From: Enterobacterales bacterium
GTDB taxonomy: Bacteria > Pseudomonadota > Gammaproteobacteria > Enterobacterales > Succinivibrionaceae
Assembly: GCA_900768635.1 (NCBI GenBank)
Contig: CAAGDP010000023.1
Location: forward strand, 1 to 64,000
Reading direction: 5' to 3'
DNA length: 64,000 nt
Shown: piece after piece, positions 63,696 through 64,000 of the stretch
How the letters are laid out: each line of letters starts with the position of its first letter
Position numbering within the stretch: the first letter of the stretch is position 1
Translations under genes and position numbers: made by a program
The notes under the pieces: model-generated
Databases searched by the model: none
Seen by the model: only the letters and a program-made list of their open reading frames with translations
What the model was told of the DNA's origin: nothing

Positions 63696-64000
63696 AACAC
63701 ACCCTCGGAATTATCTGATATTACCTGTTCATATTATATCAGATTGCACCATTTCTACTGAAATACGGAGAAACTTCCTATTTTTATAAGTTATAATCTG
63801 TAATTCCCTAGCAAAAATATAACAACAAACTTAGAAGGTATAGTCCTATCTAGCAAAGAGCTAGTCGTATCAAGGTTCGCGGTATCATAGAAATTAAAAT
63901 ACATAGTTTATATGCTGAATTTTTATTTAAAATGTTATATAATCACAATATGACAATGAGAATTAAAAATGACGAATATAACATACAGATTTTTAAATGG
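63696..64000 (+). other. Right-edge region with a possible gene start
   Basis: A TATAAT at 63938-63943 is followed by an ATG at 63950 that opens a frame to the end of the window (MTMRIKNDEYNIQIFKW). The predicted transcription start would coincide with the ATG, which suggests either a leaderless message or a start further on. A small hairpin (CTAGC/GCTAG) is at 63850-63864. The engB promoter must also lie in this region. Confidence 0.3.

Noticed and set aside
63840..63895. tRNA-like stretch with GGTTCGC near the right edge
   Set aside because: No cloverleaf can be drawn: the acceptor and anticodon stems are missing.

Overview
The window is a compact stretch of a proteobacterial chromosome, about 40% GC by eye, that is almost entirely housekeeping and core-metabolism genes. 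The gene families and orders are gammaproteobacterial: rsmD-ftsYEX next to rpoH, yrdD-tsaC-aroE facing def-fmt-rsmB-trkA, glnA-ntrBC, pssA, prlC, menH/menC, BipA and a PotGHI-type polyamine importer. A close relative of the Aeromonadales, perhaps the anaerobic Succinivibrionaceae, would fit the low GC, the dicarboxylate carrier and the menaquinone genes. That placement is inference and no 16S gene is present. I see no rRNA, tRNA, CRISPR array, intact insertion sequence or prophage.

Layout. 0.2-1.7 kb: SLC13-type dicarboxylate carrier. 1.8-12.9 kb, all minus strand: yrdD-purE-tsaC-aroE-rsmJ, a giant Sel1-repeat protein, rsmD-ftsY-ftsE-ftsX and rpoH. 13.0-14.1 kb: secreted LysM protein, divergent from 14.6-20.3 kb def-fmt-rsmB-trkA-trkH. 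20.3-20.8 kb: NsrR-like repressor. 21.3-29.2 kb, plus strand: HDOD protein, YfcZ-like protein, MltF-like transglycosylase, menH, htpX, menC and RNase II. 29.3-31.3 kb: prlC. 31.3-32.0 kb: a gene-free stretch with repeats. 32.0-41.6 kb, plus strand: orphan sensor kinase with aminopeptidase P, then pssA-recG and an AsmA-like protein. 41.7-47.2 kb: yihY, clcA, a LysR regulator and typA. 47.5-52.5 kb: the nitrogen regulon glnA, a DUF4124 protein, ntrB and ntrC, with a sigma-54 promoter and NtrC sites. 52.6-56.2 kb, minus strand: a small acidic protein and potG-potH-potI. 56.9-62.7 kb: a complete tripartite RND efflux operon. 63.0-63.7 kb: engB. A possible gene start lies at the right edge.

Together the genes cover peptide maturation and start-tRNA formylation (def, fmt), rRNA modification (rsmB, rsmD, rsmJ), SRP targeting and division (ftsYEX), heat-shock control, K+ and Cl- transport, nitrogen assimilation under NtrBC, polyamine uptake, phospholipid synthesis, menaquinone synthesis and drug efflux.

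I did not find a convincing new multi-gene system. The observations most worth checking are: a nearly identical 32-bp extended promoter shared by the Sel1-repeat gene and the DUF4124 gene; a MenC homologue with Asn where the catalytic lysine should be; a polyamine importer without its binding protein and with an acidic insertion in PotH; htpX between menH and menC; and loss of dprA/smg from a conserved locus. Several start codons were moved from the longest reading frame on the basis of ribosome binding sites and family alignment; each is noted.
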